Part shown: piece by piece, positions 11,679 through 20,356 of the stretch
Layout of the letters: each line of letters opens with the position of its first letter
Numbering within the stretch: the first letter of the stretch is position 1
NCBI RefSeq assembly: GCF_001590785.1
Contig: NZ_LTAO01000001.1
Span: forward strand, 124,001 to 188,000
DNA: 64,000 bases
Source of the DNA: Alkalihalobacillus trypoxylicola
GTDB lineage: Bacteria > Bacillota > Bacilli > Bacillales > Bacillaceae_D
Direction: 5' to 3'
Program-made: the position numbers and the translations under genes
The notes under the pieces: model-generated
The model's input: the letters and a program-made list of their open reading frames with translations, nothing else
The model's database searches: none
Told to the model about the DNA's origin: nothing

Positions 11679-12836
11679 TTAATCAAAGCTTGATATGATT
11701 TGTTTTCCAATAAGAAAGCTTCCTATTGCATACGCTTCTATTTCTTCACGTAACTTTTTATTATGGTCTATATCGTCTACAACTCTTAATTGATAGGGCT
11801 GATAAAAGATCTCCTCATTAAAAGCTTTATGCAAAAAATGAGATGTTTGAGCTAATCCGTGGTTGCCATGATATAAAACTTGATGAAAAGATATAAAACC
11901 ATGCATTACACCATTATAACGAATGGATTCAACAGGATTGCCACTTTTAGATAGCTTTTTAGCATATTCTTCTCCTTCGTCTCGTAAAGGATCAAATTCA
12001 GCCGTCACAACAAATGCTGGAGGAAGATTACTTAAATCTTCTGCATCTAAAGGTGATGTATAAGGTAAACTCCACGTCTCCTGATCAGGAGTATATTGTT
12101 CCCTTGCCTTCATCATGACATTTCTTGAAAGCAAATAATAGCCACTGTCATATGCTTCACGCGAATAAAAATCTACATCTGAAAAAGTGGTAAGTGGATA
12201 TAATAATACTTGTGCCACAAGATCAGGTCCGCTGCGATCACGGGACATCATCGAAACAACAGCTGCTAAATTACCTCCAGCACTATCTCCTACTACTGCT
12301 ATTTTATCCGCATCCCCATTCAATTGTTCTGCATTTTCATATGCCCAAAGTAAAGCCTCGTAGCTATCTTCAATCGCTGTTGGAAAAGGAAAATCAGGAG
12401 CTACTCTGTAGCCAACAGCAATCACAACGCTACCCGTTCTTGCAGCTAATGACCGAATAACATTATCATGAGTGTCAATGCTTCCATAACCCTCCATAAA
12501 AGCTCCGCCATGATAATACATAATAATCGGATGCGGACCCTCTTTCAAAGGTTGATAGATTCTCAAAGAAATGTCATCACCATCTGAGGTCGGCATTTGG
12601 ATCACTTCACTTGTAAAAGTAGGTGTTCCTTGTTTGGCAAAAATCCTTGGTACTTTCATATCTGGTGCCACTAAATTATGATGAACAGCGTGAAGTAAAA
12701 CCCCCGTTTTTATAGGTACCTTCCCTGCTTCCGTATAGGAAATATATTGAACAGCTACAATCATCGTCGTTAGAAGCCCAATCATAGCTAAACTGAATAC
12801 TATAATCATACGTTTCAATTTTCTTCTTATCCTCAT
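11679..12836 (-). CDS. Alpha/beta hydrolase, hormone-sensitive-lipase-like esterase
   Basis: A 385-residue protein with an N-terminal hydrophobic segment (about residues 9-28), so it is probably anchored outside the membrane or secreted. The hydrolase domain has the HSL-family oxyanion motif HGGAF (about 108), nucleophile elbow GDSAGGNLA (about 182), acid motif DPLRDEG (about 282) and the catalytic His in MHGF (about 309). It should hydrolyse short acyl esters. The frame is open to 12875, but AGAGAGGTGA just before the ATG at 12836 decides the start. A preceding ATGC-ATG pair makes a one-codon uncertainty impossible to exclude. Confidence 0.9.
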   Translation of the reverse strand: MRIRRKLKRMIIVFSLAMIGLLTTMIVAVQYISYTEAGKVPIKTGVLLHAVHHNLVAPDMKVPRIFAKQGTPTFTSEVIQMPTSDGDDISLRIYQPLKEGPHPIIMYYHGGAFMEGYGSIDTHDNVIRSLAARTGSVVIAVGYRVAPDFPFPTAIEDSYEALLWAYENAEQLNGDADKIAVVGDSAGGNLAAVVSMMSRDRSGPDLVAQVLLYPLTTFSDVDFYSREAYDSGYYLLSRNVMMKAREQYTPDQETWSLPYTSPLDAEDLSNLPPAFVVTAEFDPLRDEGEEYAKKLSKSGNPVESIRYNGVMHGFISFHQVLYHGNHGLAQTSHFLHKAFNEEIFYQPYQLRVVDDIDHNKKLREEIEAYAIGSFLIGKQIISSFD

Positions 12837-13121
12837 GCATGTCACCTCTCTTACGAAGTAAATCATTCCATCCATTCGACATTTTATTATTATATTAAAA
12901 TTGTATCATAATTTTATAAATTTTCACATATTTTTTCACTACTTTTATGTATTTACATAATTGTGTCGAAATCTATAGAACCGCTCTTAATCTTTGAGGT
13001 TAAGAGGTTAAATTCATAAGCATGAATTGTTCCTCAACCAAAAGAGGATAACACATTTTTACGATTTATCTATGTCTTTATGATTGCTGCCTACCACTCA
13101 TTTTCTTTAATTGTTTCCCAT
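12837..13121. other. Intergenic region upstream of the esterase gene
   Basis: About 285 bases of AT-rich sequence holding the presumed esterase promoter. No gene or clear regulatory motif was recognised. Confidence 0.4.
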
Positions 13122-13170
13122 GAAAAAGAAACCAAGAAGCTTTATGACTTCTTAGGTTTCCTTTTTTTAT
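13122..13170 (-). terminator. Terminator, probably of the yneR-msrA unit
   Basis: GAAACC-AAGAAG pairs with CTTCTT-GGTTTC around 13128-13160, with A-rich sequence on the left that becomes a T tail on the minus strand. It lies more than 300 bases past the msrA stop, on the far side of repeat copy 1. Confidence 0.65.
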
Positions 13171-13186
13171 TCTTATAACGAAAATT

Positions 13187-13453
13187 GAATCCATTTCATC
13201 ATTCATATCTTATAATAAAAATCGAACGTTTTGGTTTTTGATTTTCACTTTAGGCAGATGCTTTCCCAAGGGCTTGTTCTCAGCTAACTCTGACTATTCA
13301 GAGCGTCGCCAGAGTGGAACTTCAGACTGCACTGATCCTTTTGGAGTCACTACCTACCGTTTCAATCAAGAAGTTAATTCACAAACGTTTAAAACATACT
13401 TTATAAGAAACGTTCGGTTTAATTCGTTTATAGAGCCATTATGAAATTCACTC
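13187..13453. repeat. MITE-like repeat, copy 1
   Basis: The first of three copies of a non-coding element (others at 35162-35419 and 43128-43395). The core from about 13240 is nearly identical in all three and includes CTTTCCCAAGGGCTTG, AGCTAACTCTGACTA, CAGAG, CAGAGTGGA and CACTACCTACCGT. The ends are imperfect inverted repeats (GAATCCATTTCAT against GAGTGAATTTCAT) continuing inward to ATCGAACGTTT/ACCGAACGTTT. AATT flanks both sides and is a candidate 4-bp target duplication. An open frame of 68 codons inside is broken in the other copies and is not taken as a gene. Confidence 0.85.
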
Positions 13454-13478
13454 AATTAGAAGAATCTACAATTAAGAT

Positions 13479-14006
13479 TTATTCCCAATGAGTGGTAATA
13501 AACTCATCCCGCCCTGATTTTTTTCGATCGGCTTTATAATGGTCAGGAGATTTTTTATAAAAATCTTGATGATACTCTTCTGCGGGGTAAAAAGGTTGGG
13601 CTTGCAGTATCTCCGTTACAATAGGCTTCTTAAAAGTACCCTTCTGTTTCAACTTTTCCTTAGATTGCTCGGCAAGCTTTTTTTGCTCATCTGTATGATA
13701 AAAAATGGCTGTACGATATTGAGCACCTCTATCATGAAATTGTCCATCTGGATCCGTCGGATCAATTTGCGGCCAATAAAGCTCTAACAGAGATTGATAT
13801 GAAAAAAGGCTCGGATCATAAGTGATTTGTATAACCTCATAATGGCCAGAATCACCTTTTTTAACTTGTTCATAGGTTGGATTCTCAATATTTCCTCCAG
13901 AGTAACCCGATTCAACTTTTATAATCCCTGGTAACTGGTCAAAAGGTTGAACCATGCACCAAAAACAACCTCCTGCAAACGTAGCAAGTTCATTTTCTTT
14001 AGTCAT
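13479..14006 (-). CDS. msrA: Peptide methionine-S-sulfoxide reductase A
   Basis: A 175-residue MsrA that repairs oxidised methionine (S form). The active site [16 protein letters not shown] is near the N-terminus, followed by family blocks [37 protein letters not shown] and [13 protein letters not shown]. No MsrB domain is fused. The ATG at 14006 follows AAGAAGGATG; an upstream TTG (14027) extends the frame but lacks a site. Its neighbour upstream is a HesB-like gene, 36 bases away and on the same strand, so the two are probably co-transcribed. Confidence 0.96.
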   Translation of the reverse strand: MTKENELATFAGGCFWCMVQPFDQLPGIIKVESGYSGGNIENPTYEQVKKGDSGHYEVIQITYDPSLFSYQSLLELYWPQIDPTDPDGQFHDRGAQYRTAIFYHTDEQKKLAEQSKEKLKQKGTFKKPIVTEILQAQPFYPAEEYHQDFYKKSPDHYKADRKKSGRDEFITTHWE

Positions 14007-14042
14007 CTCATCCTTCTTCCTTCCCAAATCGAATGGCTGCTT

Positions 14043-14333
14043 TTATAAGTATTCGAATTCTATTTCATCGAGTTTGCGACTGTATTTTACATTTAAATGC
14101 TGATCATTAAAATACCATAAGTCCGATTCTTCTACAAAAAACTTTAAACCTTCTATTTCAACTAAAGAACCGGCAGACGATGGTTCTTCTATTGCGACAC
14201 CTAATGAAAAACCTTTTTGTATGGTTGCACAACCACCATATCGAGCAAAAAAGCGAATGTACTCACCTTCACCCTTTAAATCGAATTCTTTTTTGAACCA
14301 TTGAACAGCAGGCTTTGTCACTTGAATGTTCAT
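14043..14333 (-). CDS. HesB/IscA-like fold protein (YneR type)
   Basis: A 96-residue protein of the Fe-S biogenesis (HesB-like) fold. It has a single Cys (YGGCATIQKGFSLGVAI) and lacks the C-terminal CxC of true A-type carriers, so it probably does not carry clusters in the IscA way. From memory it resembles B. subtilis YneR. The function is unknown. A second distant relative is at 18761-19063. Confidence 0.8.
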   Translation of the reverse strand: MNIQVTKPAVQWFKKEFDLKGEGEYIRFFARYGGCATIQKGFSLGVAIEEPSSAGSLVEIEGLKFFVEESDLWYFNDQHLNVKYSRKLDEIEFEYL

Positions 14334-14494
14334 TCTATCCCACTCCTAATTAGTGTTGGCTTTTTATTTCTTATCTTATTTTATCTTATCAACCTCAATG
14401 AATTCTGTCCATTTTTTCACTTTTTGTTCATAAGTTGAATTAAGGAAACATTTTTGCCTTAATTGAATATTCTATAGAAAAGGAGTTCACAAAA

Positions 14495-14608
14495 ATGAAA
14501 AAGAAATCTTTACAATATGCTTTATTATTTGAAAAGCTAGGTATCATTAACAAAGAACAAATGGAGCAAATCGAAAAGAGCTCGTCCACCCCATATAAAA
14601 TAAGATAA
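14495..14608 (+). CDS. Small protein of 37 residues
   Basis: The frame begins ATG at 14495 with AAAAGGAG 8 bases before it and ends TAA at 14606-14608, directly in front of a strong terminator. The product is MKKKSLQYALLFEKLGIINK followed by a basic and polar tail. One amphipathic helix is likely. The ribosome site and terminator support translation, but no family is recognised. Confidence 0.65.
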   Translation: MKKKSLQYALLFEKLGIINKEQMEQIEKSSSTPYKIR

Positions 14609-14640
14609 AAATAACAGTCGATTACACGACTGTTATTTGA
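14607..14640. terminator. Bidirectional terminator
   Basis: AAATAACAGTCG (14609-14620) pairs perfectly with CGACTGTTATTT (14627-14638). It separates the convergent 37-residue and 68-residue protein genes, and its right arm includes the stop of the latter. Confidence 0.85.
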
Positions 14641-14839
14641 TCCCTTTTCCTTTTGTTAAATGACAGGGTACACCTTTTCCAATACTCCCTGGAACACTCA
14701 TTTTTTCTATATATTCTATCCCTTTTTTACATTTCTGTTTACATATTATACATGTATCGGAAGTAACATGCTTTAGCGTATGCTGATACTTTTCATTAGG
14801 TGTACTTTTAGTTTGTATTTTTTTCTTTGCTTTAGCCAT
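14633..14839 (-). CDS. Small basic Cys-containing protein
   Basis: A 68-residue, Lys-rich protein with a CIICKQKCKKG motif and a later Cys-His (VPCHLTKGKG), which together could bind a zinc ion. A GGCAGGG lies upstream of the ATG. The product is not recognised as a named family. Confidence 0.6.
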   Translation of the reverse strand: MAKAKKKIQTKSTPNEKYQHTLKHVTSDTCIICKQKCKKGIEYIEKMSVPGSIGKGVPCHLTKGKGIK

Positions 14840-14922
14840 CTTTTTCCCTGCCTTTATATGAACTAATGCATCATATGCGGAAGGAATGAGATGGTGATTA
14901 ACCTATCTTAAGCTTTTTTCTA

Positions 14923-15810
14923 TTAAGCCAAGCATTGATCAATGGTTGTTATTAATCTTCCTATTTCAGGCTTCGATATCTGTTCTGTTGCACCCACTTT
15001 TTCACCTTTATGATATAAATCATCACTTATAATCGATGAGAAAATGACAATAGGAATTTGATTTAATTCAGGATGCTCTTTTATTTTTTTCGTTAAATGA
15101 TGTCCATCCATTTGAGGCATTTCAATATCAGAAATCACTAAATCGATCACTGGATTTTCTACATTTTCTGTAGATAAATAAGTCCATGCTGCTTTCCCAT
15201 CATTAAAAAAGTGTAAATGATTGTATCCAGCAGTCGAAAGAGTTTCTTCTAACAATTTACGCAAAACTGCCGAATCTTCAGCTATAAGTATATGTTTATT
15301 AGAGCGCTCACGCTCACCTAAGGATTTTACTTCTTCTACATCTAGTCCTGTCTTAGGATTGATATCCACTACTATTTTTTCAAAATCAAGTAATAGTGCT
15401 AAGATTTGATCCATCTTCACAATCCCTATTGTGTGGCTTTCAAAACCAGTAGATAAATCACTTGGCTTTTCAATTTGCTCCCATGAGATACGATGGATCC
15501 TAGATACAGAGTGAACATGAAAAGCGACTTTCATCTTATTCAGCTCAGCAATTATTAATTTATCTTGTGCTGGCTTTTCTGAAGGAGGTAGCGCTAAAAC
15601 ATTCGCTAAATCAACAACAGGAATAACTTCTTGTCTTAATCTAATAATCCCCTCAACATGTTGGTGGCTATTGGGAGTAGCCGTAATCGGTAACGGGTTA
15701 ATGATTTCCCTTACCTTTAATACATTTATACCAAAAGAACTATTTGCAATTGTAAATAATACAATTTCTAATTCATTTGTTCCACTCTCTAATAAAATAT
15801 CGTGATTCAA
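14923..15810 (-). CDS. cheV: Chemotaxis coupling/adaptor protein CheV
   Basis: A 295-residue protein with an N-terminal CheW domain (about 1-150) and a C-terminal receiver domain (about 172-295). The receiver has the acidic pair in LIAEDSAVLRK, the phosphorylated Asp in LVISDIEMPQMDG (about 228) and the conserved Lys in QISKPE. CheV couples chemoreceptors to CheA and adapts the signal when phosphorylated. The start is a TTG with AGGGGAA in front of it. No other chemotaxis gene is nearby, as is common for cheV. Confidence 0.95.
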   Translation of the reverse strand: MNHDILLESGTNELEIVLFTIANSSFGINVLKVREIINPLPITATPNSHQHVEGIIRLRQEVIPVVDLANVLALPPSEKPAQDKLIIAELNKMKVAFHVHSVSRIHRISWEQIEKPSDLSTGFESHTIGIVKMDQILALLLDFEKIVVDINPKTGLDVEEVKSLGERERSNKHILIAEDSAVLRKLLEETLSTAGYNHLHFFNDGKAAWTYLSTENVENPVIDLVISDIEMPQMDGHHLTKKIKEHPELNQIPIVIFSSIISDDLYHKGEKVGATEQISKPEIGRLITTIDQCLA

Positions 15811-15941
15811 TATATTCCCCTCATTTCATTAACTTATTATATATATCGGCCAAAACTAAAAAATTTTTATTACAAAAGACCTAACTAAAAAATTATTTAT
15901 ATTAATTTTATAGGATAAAAGATAGATTCCGCAAGTAGAAA

Positions 15942-15982
15942 TTAAAAAAGAGTGACAAATAGGATTTTCCTATATGTCACTA
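15942..15982 (-). terminator. Terminator of the SurA_N-like lipoprotein gene
   Basis: AGTGACA-ATAGG (15951 on) pairs with CCTAT-TGTCACT (to 15981), and the minus strand then reads a T run (complement of 15945-15950). Confidence 0.8.
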
Positions 15983-15990
15983 CTTTGTAA

Positions 15991-16713
15991 TTAAAGATAA
16001 ATTTGAACTTCATTCTCTTCTCTTAGCTGGTCTAATAATTCAACTAAACCTTGTAAGTATTGTTCATTTTCAACCTCAAGTGATAATCGCTCTTTTTCTT
16101 CTTCAAACTCTCCTAATTCCATTTGCTCCGTTTTTGAATCATATAAATCTCTCATATCTTCCTCAGATGCCTCTTCAACGACGATGTGCTCGTCCAAATA
16201 TTTCTCTCGTTTTATATAGGTTTGAGCTTCTTCTCTTAAATCACTCAGCGTCATATCATGTTCAGCCAGTAAGTGTTCTAACTCTTCATCGTTTGTGACC
16301 TGAAGGTTCATTTTTTGCATTTCTATCGCTTGCTGAATTTCTTCCTCCGCTACTTCAATCGATTCATTTTCCACTACTTGAACAAGCAACTCATCATTGA
16401 TGAATAAATCTAAAACCTGTGTTTCAAGTTCTTTCATCGATTGCTTTCCTTCATCTGTATTTAAATCTAAATCCACACCACTTAACGCTAAAAAGCTAGC
16501 ACGGTCTTCTAAATAAGAAACAAAAGGCTCTCTCTCAATTTCTTCACCGTTAACGGATGCGATTACCTCTGGATAATCCTCTTCATTTATTTCTATTTGA
16601 ACATTTTCTTCACTTTCACCGGAGGCATTCTCTTGATCCTCAGAAGCACCACATGCCACTAAAATGATCATTGAAAGCAAAGCAATAACTGTCAATTTTC
16701 CCTTTTCTAACAT
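15991..16713 (-). CDS. Lipoprotein with SurA N-terminal-like domain
   Basis: A 240-residue protein with a signal peptide and lipobox (LVACGAS), so it is anchored on the outer face of the membrane. After an acidic linker, VIASVNGEEIEREPF followed by a helical region matches the SurA/PrsA N-terminal chaperone domain. No parvulin isomerase domain is present. It may hold or deliver secreted proteins. It is transcribed alone, and the product is strongly acidic. Confidence 0.8.
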   Translation of the reverse strand: MLEKGKLTVIALLSMIILVACGASEDQENASGESEENVQIEINEEDYPEVIASVNGEEIEREPFVSYLEDRASFLALSGVDLDLNTDEGKQSMKELETQVLDLFINDELLVQVVENESIEVAEEEIQQAIEMQKMNLQVTNDEELEHLLAEHDMTLSDLREEAQTYIKREKYLDEHIVVEEASEEDMRDLYDSKTEQMELGEFEEEKERLSLEVENEQYLQGLVELLDQLREENEVQIYL

Positions 16714-16934
16714 TCAATAAAGACCCCTTTCATATAAGTGAAACTGTCTCTATTGTAACATAATTTTAATTAAATCATTCATATTACATAAACCACTTCG
16801 AACTTAAAAACAGGTTTTTTTTTACTTTTTTGAAAGTATCACATAAATATGAAAGGAAAAATCATGCATTTAGCCGCTCTTTTCAATGTTTGCTTCAAAA
16901 TGACCAAAAAAATGTAAGATTTTCAAAACATTTT

Positions 16935-17867
16935 TTATATGAATTTTCTTTGGATAAATGCTTTAAAATTTTGATGAGCAATCTTTTCAATGAGTTCTAC
17001 TGGAAAAAACTTCGTTAGCTCCTGCAAAAGAAAAGGTAATTTTCCAGAATGCTCAACATCTGTTATAAAGCAATCAATTCCATCAAAATCAGAACCGATA
17101 CCAATAAGATTTTCTCCTCCTAATGAACAAATATGTTCAATGTGACTTGCTAAATCTTTTATTGCCGCTTGTTTTGTTCCTGTTAGAAATTCTGGATAAA
17201 GAACCAAGCCCATATAGCCACCTTTTAAGATTAAGGCTTTAATTTGTTCATCTGTTAAATTTCTAGGACTATTACAAATAGCTTTTGCATTAGAATGACT
17301 GGCAATCGGGAATTCAGCTCGTTCCATTACATCCCAAAAACCTTTCTCACTAATGTGTGAAACATCGGTTAATATCCCTTTCTTATTGAACTCCAAAACC
17401 ATTTCTTTTCCAAGCTCGGTTAATCCTGCTCCTCTTGTCTCATTGACTCCATCAGCAAATAAGTTAGCAAAATTCCAAGTTAGCCCTACCGATAACACAC
17501 CTAATTGAGTGAGAATAGACATTTTCGTCAAGTCATTACCAATCGCATCTAATCCTTCTAGTGCTAATACAGCACCTATCTCCCCCTCTTTTAAATCAAA
17601 CATATCTTGCCATTGACGAATATGCTTCATTCTAGGATTAGGTTTTAAAATTTTTTCATAAAATGCCTGAACCTGATCCAATACATGGTCAAATTTATGA
17701 TTTTGTTTGATCTCAGGCTCAATAAAAATAGCAAAAAATTGAAGCTTCACGTTACCAGTCTGCAAATGATGATAATTCGTTTGAATATCACTATTATCCG
17801 TAAATGAACGCGATGGATCCTCGGTTAGCTTCAATAGTGCATCACAATGTGTATCTATAATTTCCAT
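16935..17867 (-). CDS. Membrane dipeptidase family protein (M19, renal dipeptidase fold)
   Basis: A 310-residue metal-dependent dipeptidase. The N-terminal IDTHCD carries the first zinc ligands (His7, Asp9). ALEGLDAIG holds the bridging Glu, ILTDVSHISEKGFWDV and PIASHSNAKA hold further His ligands, and IGIGSDFDGID is the C-terminal family motif. It should cleave dipeptides, possibly with D-residues. No signal peptide is present despite the family name, as usual in bacilli. The frame ends in a Lys/Ile tail. The gene is single. Confidence 0.93.
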   Translation of the reverse strand: MEIIDTHCDALLKLTEDPSRSFTDNSDIQTNYHHLQTGNVKLQFFAIFIEPEIKQNHKFDHVLDQVQAFYEKILKPNPRMKHIRQWQDMFDLKEGEIGAVLALEGLDAIGNDLTKMSILTQLGVLSVGLTWNFANLFADGVNETRGAGLTELGKEMVLEFNKKGILTDVSHISEKGFWDVMERAEFPIASHSNAKAICNSPRNLTDEQIKALILKGGYMGLVLYPEFLTGTKQAAIKDLASHIEHICSLGGENLIGIGSDFDGIDCFITDVEHSGKLPFLLQELTKFFPVELIEKIAHQNFKAFIQRKFI

Positions 17868-17948
17868 TTGTATTTAAACACTCCTTTACTCACTTTGTAC
17901 TGGTTATTCACATAGGATAAAAAAAGAAATTCTTATGGAGGGATTTTA

Positions 17949-18356
17949 ATGTCTGAGCAAGCTCCTAAAAATGAAAAGCAAGTCGCTCCTTTAAATATGC
18001 TAAAATCGATTGATGATTTTTTCCAACAGTCCTTCAATCGCTCTCCACTTCATTCTCTATTTGACCAACCAATTCCTATTAAAGTAGAAGATTTAGAGGA
18101 TGGATTTTTTGTCAAAGCACAATTGCCTGGAATCCATAAAAGTCAAATCGAGTTAAATGTCTATCACCATGCTGTCCAAATTATTATTTATCAGGATAAA
18201 GCAATATCCTCTACTCATAATCATTATGAAAAAAGAGAAAGAACGATTGGCGTACCTTTTTTAATTGACTACGAGCATGTTCAAGCCCAATATCAAAACG
18301 GCCTATTGACTATTAAGTTGCTTCCGAAAAAGAAGGCTATTCAAATTGAAACATAA
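17949..18356 (+). CDS. Small heat-shock protein, Hsp20 family
   Basis: A 135-residue protein with an alpha-crystallin domain (about 40-130). It has the typical VKAQLPGIHKSQIELNVYHH block and the closing YQNGLLTIKLLPKK. It should hold unfolded proteins without ATP. GGAGGG precedes the ATG. It is followed after 34 bases by a YppG-like gene on the same strand, so they may form an operon, which suggests a spore or stress role. Confidence 0.88.
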   Translation: MSEQAPKNEKQVAPLNMLKSIDDFFQQSFNRSPLHSLFDQPIPIKVEDLEDGFFVKAQLPGIHKSQIELNVYHHAVQIIIYQDKAISSTHNHYEKRERTIGVPFLIDYEHVQAQYQNGLLTIKLLPKKKAIQIET

Positions 18357-18390
18357 AAATATATGATCTCTATAGAAAGGAGCATTTTTT

Positions 18391-18759
18391 ATGTATAACC
18401 CACATTTTCAACATTATAGAAAAAATAATAACCAACCTAGCATTCAGCCATATTATCAACCAAAGCCCATGCATTCTCCTTATCATTCTATGAAGCCATC
18501 ACCCAATCATTCAAACAAACCGATTTTCAGACCATTTTCTTCAAAGACATTACAAAAAGAAGGCAGATTTCCTAATAAAGAGAAAGAAAATGACCTTCCT
18601 ACCTTAAAATCGCCTTCTCTATTAAAAAAAGTATTCTTTGATGAACAAGGTCAAATCGATTTAAGTCAAGCTGTAAAAACGGTCGATCAGGTTGCGAGAG
18701 TAGTCGGTGAAATTACCCCGATCGTTCAACAGGTTAGTCATTTTTTTACCAAGAAGTAA
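18391..18759 (+). CDS. YppG-like protein
   Basis: A 122-residue protein. The first 60 residues are rich in His, Pro, Asn, Gln and Tyr (YNPHFQHYRKNNNQPSIQPY). The C-terminal part, FFDEQGQIDLSQAVKTVDQV and on, matches the YppG family, known from memory as a small Bacillus family of unknown function with links to sporulation. GAAAGGAG lies in front of the ATG. The N-terminal composition recalls spore coat proteins. Confidence 0.75.
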   Translation: MYNPHFQHYRKNNNQPSIQPYYQPKPMHSPYHSMKPSPNHSNKPIFRPFSSKTLQKEGRFPNKEKENDLPTLKSPSLLKKVFFDEQGQIDLSQAVKTVDQVARVVGEITPIVQQVSHFFTKK

Positions 18760-18760
18760 G

Positions 18761-19063
18761 TTATTCGATAGTACGGGCATAGGCGAGTATTTGATTTTTG
18801 TTCGTAAGTTTAATTCCTTGATTAGAAATATAATCAATTTTTAAATAATCTCCAATTTCTTCGATGGCCTTTTGATCATAAAGGAAAGTGATTCCCTCTA
18901 CTTCTATCATTTGATCATTTTCCTTTTTAGAATCTTTCATTAGTTTATAATCAACCATCGTACTGCATTCAAACGTATCAAAAGCGACTACTCTTAAAGG
19001 AGCCCCTTCTTCCAATTGTTGTTTTACAAAATATTTAGCATCTTCCGTAAGAATAATATTCAT
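18761..19063 (-). CDS. HesB-like fold protein
   Basis: A 100-residue protein of the Fe-S biosynthesis (HesB-like) fold with one Cys (TFECSTMVDYKL) and no C-terminal CxC motif. It starts directly after the stop of the neighbouring MFS gene region, so the MFS gene upstream and this one are probably co-transcribed. The function is not known. Confidence 0.75.
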   Translation of the reverse strand: MNIILTEDAKYFVKQQLEEGAPLRVVAFDTFECSTMVDYKLMKDSKKENDQMIEVEGITFLYDQKAIEEIGDYLKIDYISNQGIKLTNKNQILAYARTIE

Positions 19064-20251
19064 CTAAAGTCCCTCCTTGATATGTTCCTTTTTCTCTTGA
19101 AATAATAGAAAAATTACAAATAAAATCATACCTATAAAAGAGCTGAGCCCCATTAGAAAATACATATGCGCTATACTAAAAATATCCATAATGATCCCAC
19201 CAAGTAAAGAACCTATAATCCCTGATAAAGCAAAAAATGTCGTAATAAACAAAACATGCCCTGTTGCCTGTAATTGCTCTGGGAACATTTTGCTAACATA
19301 TTGCAGGGCGGTAATATAGATTAAGCCAAAAGAAAATCCATGCAGTACTTGTAATGGTAGAATGAACCAAGGATTGGTAATAAAACTCATAAGTGTCCAC
19401 CTAATCACAAATATAAAGGCAGCTGCAATGATGAGCTTTATTGGATGAATGTTTTTAAACCATGTCAAACTAATAGCAAAAACAAATGCTTCAGCTATAA
19501 CGGCTATAAACCAAGCCCAGCCGATCATGGATTCTAGACCACCTAATTCAATAATATAAATACCTAAATAGCTATCATTTGTTCGATGAGGAATAGAAAT
19601 AAAAATAATACAACCTAAAAACAGAGCAAGCTTCTTATTCACACCAATTTTGAGTGCATGAATAATCGTCACAGGCTTTGTAGAACCTGGCACATCTTCT
19701 ACTAAACAAGCACATATAAAAGCTATAAAGGCCATTGTAATTAATGGGATAACGAAATGATTAACACCTATAATGGATAATATATAGCCTGTTATTAATG
19801 AGGTGGTTGCAAATCCAAATGAGCCCCACATTCTGAGCCTTCCGAAATTTAACCCGCGATAATTCGCCGTTTTTTGAGCAAGACTATCTCCGAGTGGAGT
19901 AATCGGTGATAAAAATAAAAACAAAACAAACATGACGATGATATATTGATAAAATCCAGAAGTTATATAATAAAGTGAAGCAGTTAAAATTAGACCAATT
20001 AAGGCTATCATTAACATTCTCTTTATTGTTTTAAATTTATCACTTAAATATCCCCAAATAGGCTGGGCTACTAGCATAGCCATTGGCCCTACTGCCATTA
20101 AAATACCTACTTCACTACCAGATAAGCCCTCTTCTCGATAAAAAACAGAAATATAACTAATAATGACTGTGTTGGTGGAATAGGCAAAAAACAAATAAAT
20201 AATTAGCCGATAAACAGCTGAATGACTACCAGTTAATACTGGCTCTTTCAC
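19064..20251 (-). CDS. MFS transporter
   Basis: A 395-residue protein with about 12 hydrophobic segments. The loop 2-3 motif GYLSDKFKTIKRMLMI fits MFS, and the pattern resembles the nucleoside/phenylpropionate (LacY-like, MFS_1_like) group. The stop abuts the downstream HesB-like start with no gap, which suggests coupling. The substrate is unknown. Confidence 0.85.
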   Translation of the reverse strand: MKEPVLTGSHSAVYRLIIYLFFAYSTNTVIISYISVFYREEGLSGSEVGILMAVGPMAMLVAQPIWGYLSDKFKTIKRMLMIALIGLILTASLYYITSGFYQYIIVMFVLFLFLSPITPLGDSLAQKTANYRGLNFGRLRMWGSFGFATTSLITGYILSIIGVNHFVIPLITMAFIAFICACLVEDVPGSTKPVTIIHALKIGVNKKLALFLGCIIFISIPHRTNDSYLGIYIIELGGLESMIGWAWFIAVIAEAFVFAISLTWFKNIHPIKLIIAAAFIFVIRWTLMSFITNPWFILPLQVLHGFSFGLIYITALQYVSKMFPEQLQATGHVLFITTFFALSGIIGSLLGGIIMDIFSIAHMYFLMGLSSFIGMILFVIFLLFQEKKEHIKEGL

Positions 20252-20267
20252 ATTAAATCTTCCTTTC

Positions 20268-20314
20268 TAATAAAAGCTGATTGTGAGCAACCTTCGAAGC
20301 TTCCCCAATCAGCC
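20268..20314 (-). terminator. Terminator of the ykuI-like gene
   Basis: GCTGATTG (20276-20283) pairs with CAATCAGC (20306-20313), and the minus-strand tail is TTTTATT. Confidence 0.75.
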
Positions 20315-20356
20315 ACTCATTGTTCATTAATCACTTCTCTATATAAATGAAAATCT

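Noticed and set aside
13238-13444. Open frames of 65-68 codons inside repeat copies 1 and 2
   Set aside because: They start at TTG without a ribosome site, copy 2 has a deletion that changes the frame, and copy 3 has no matching frame. The element is better read as non-coding.
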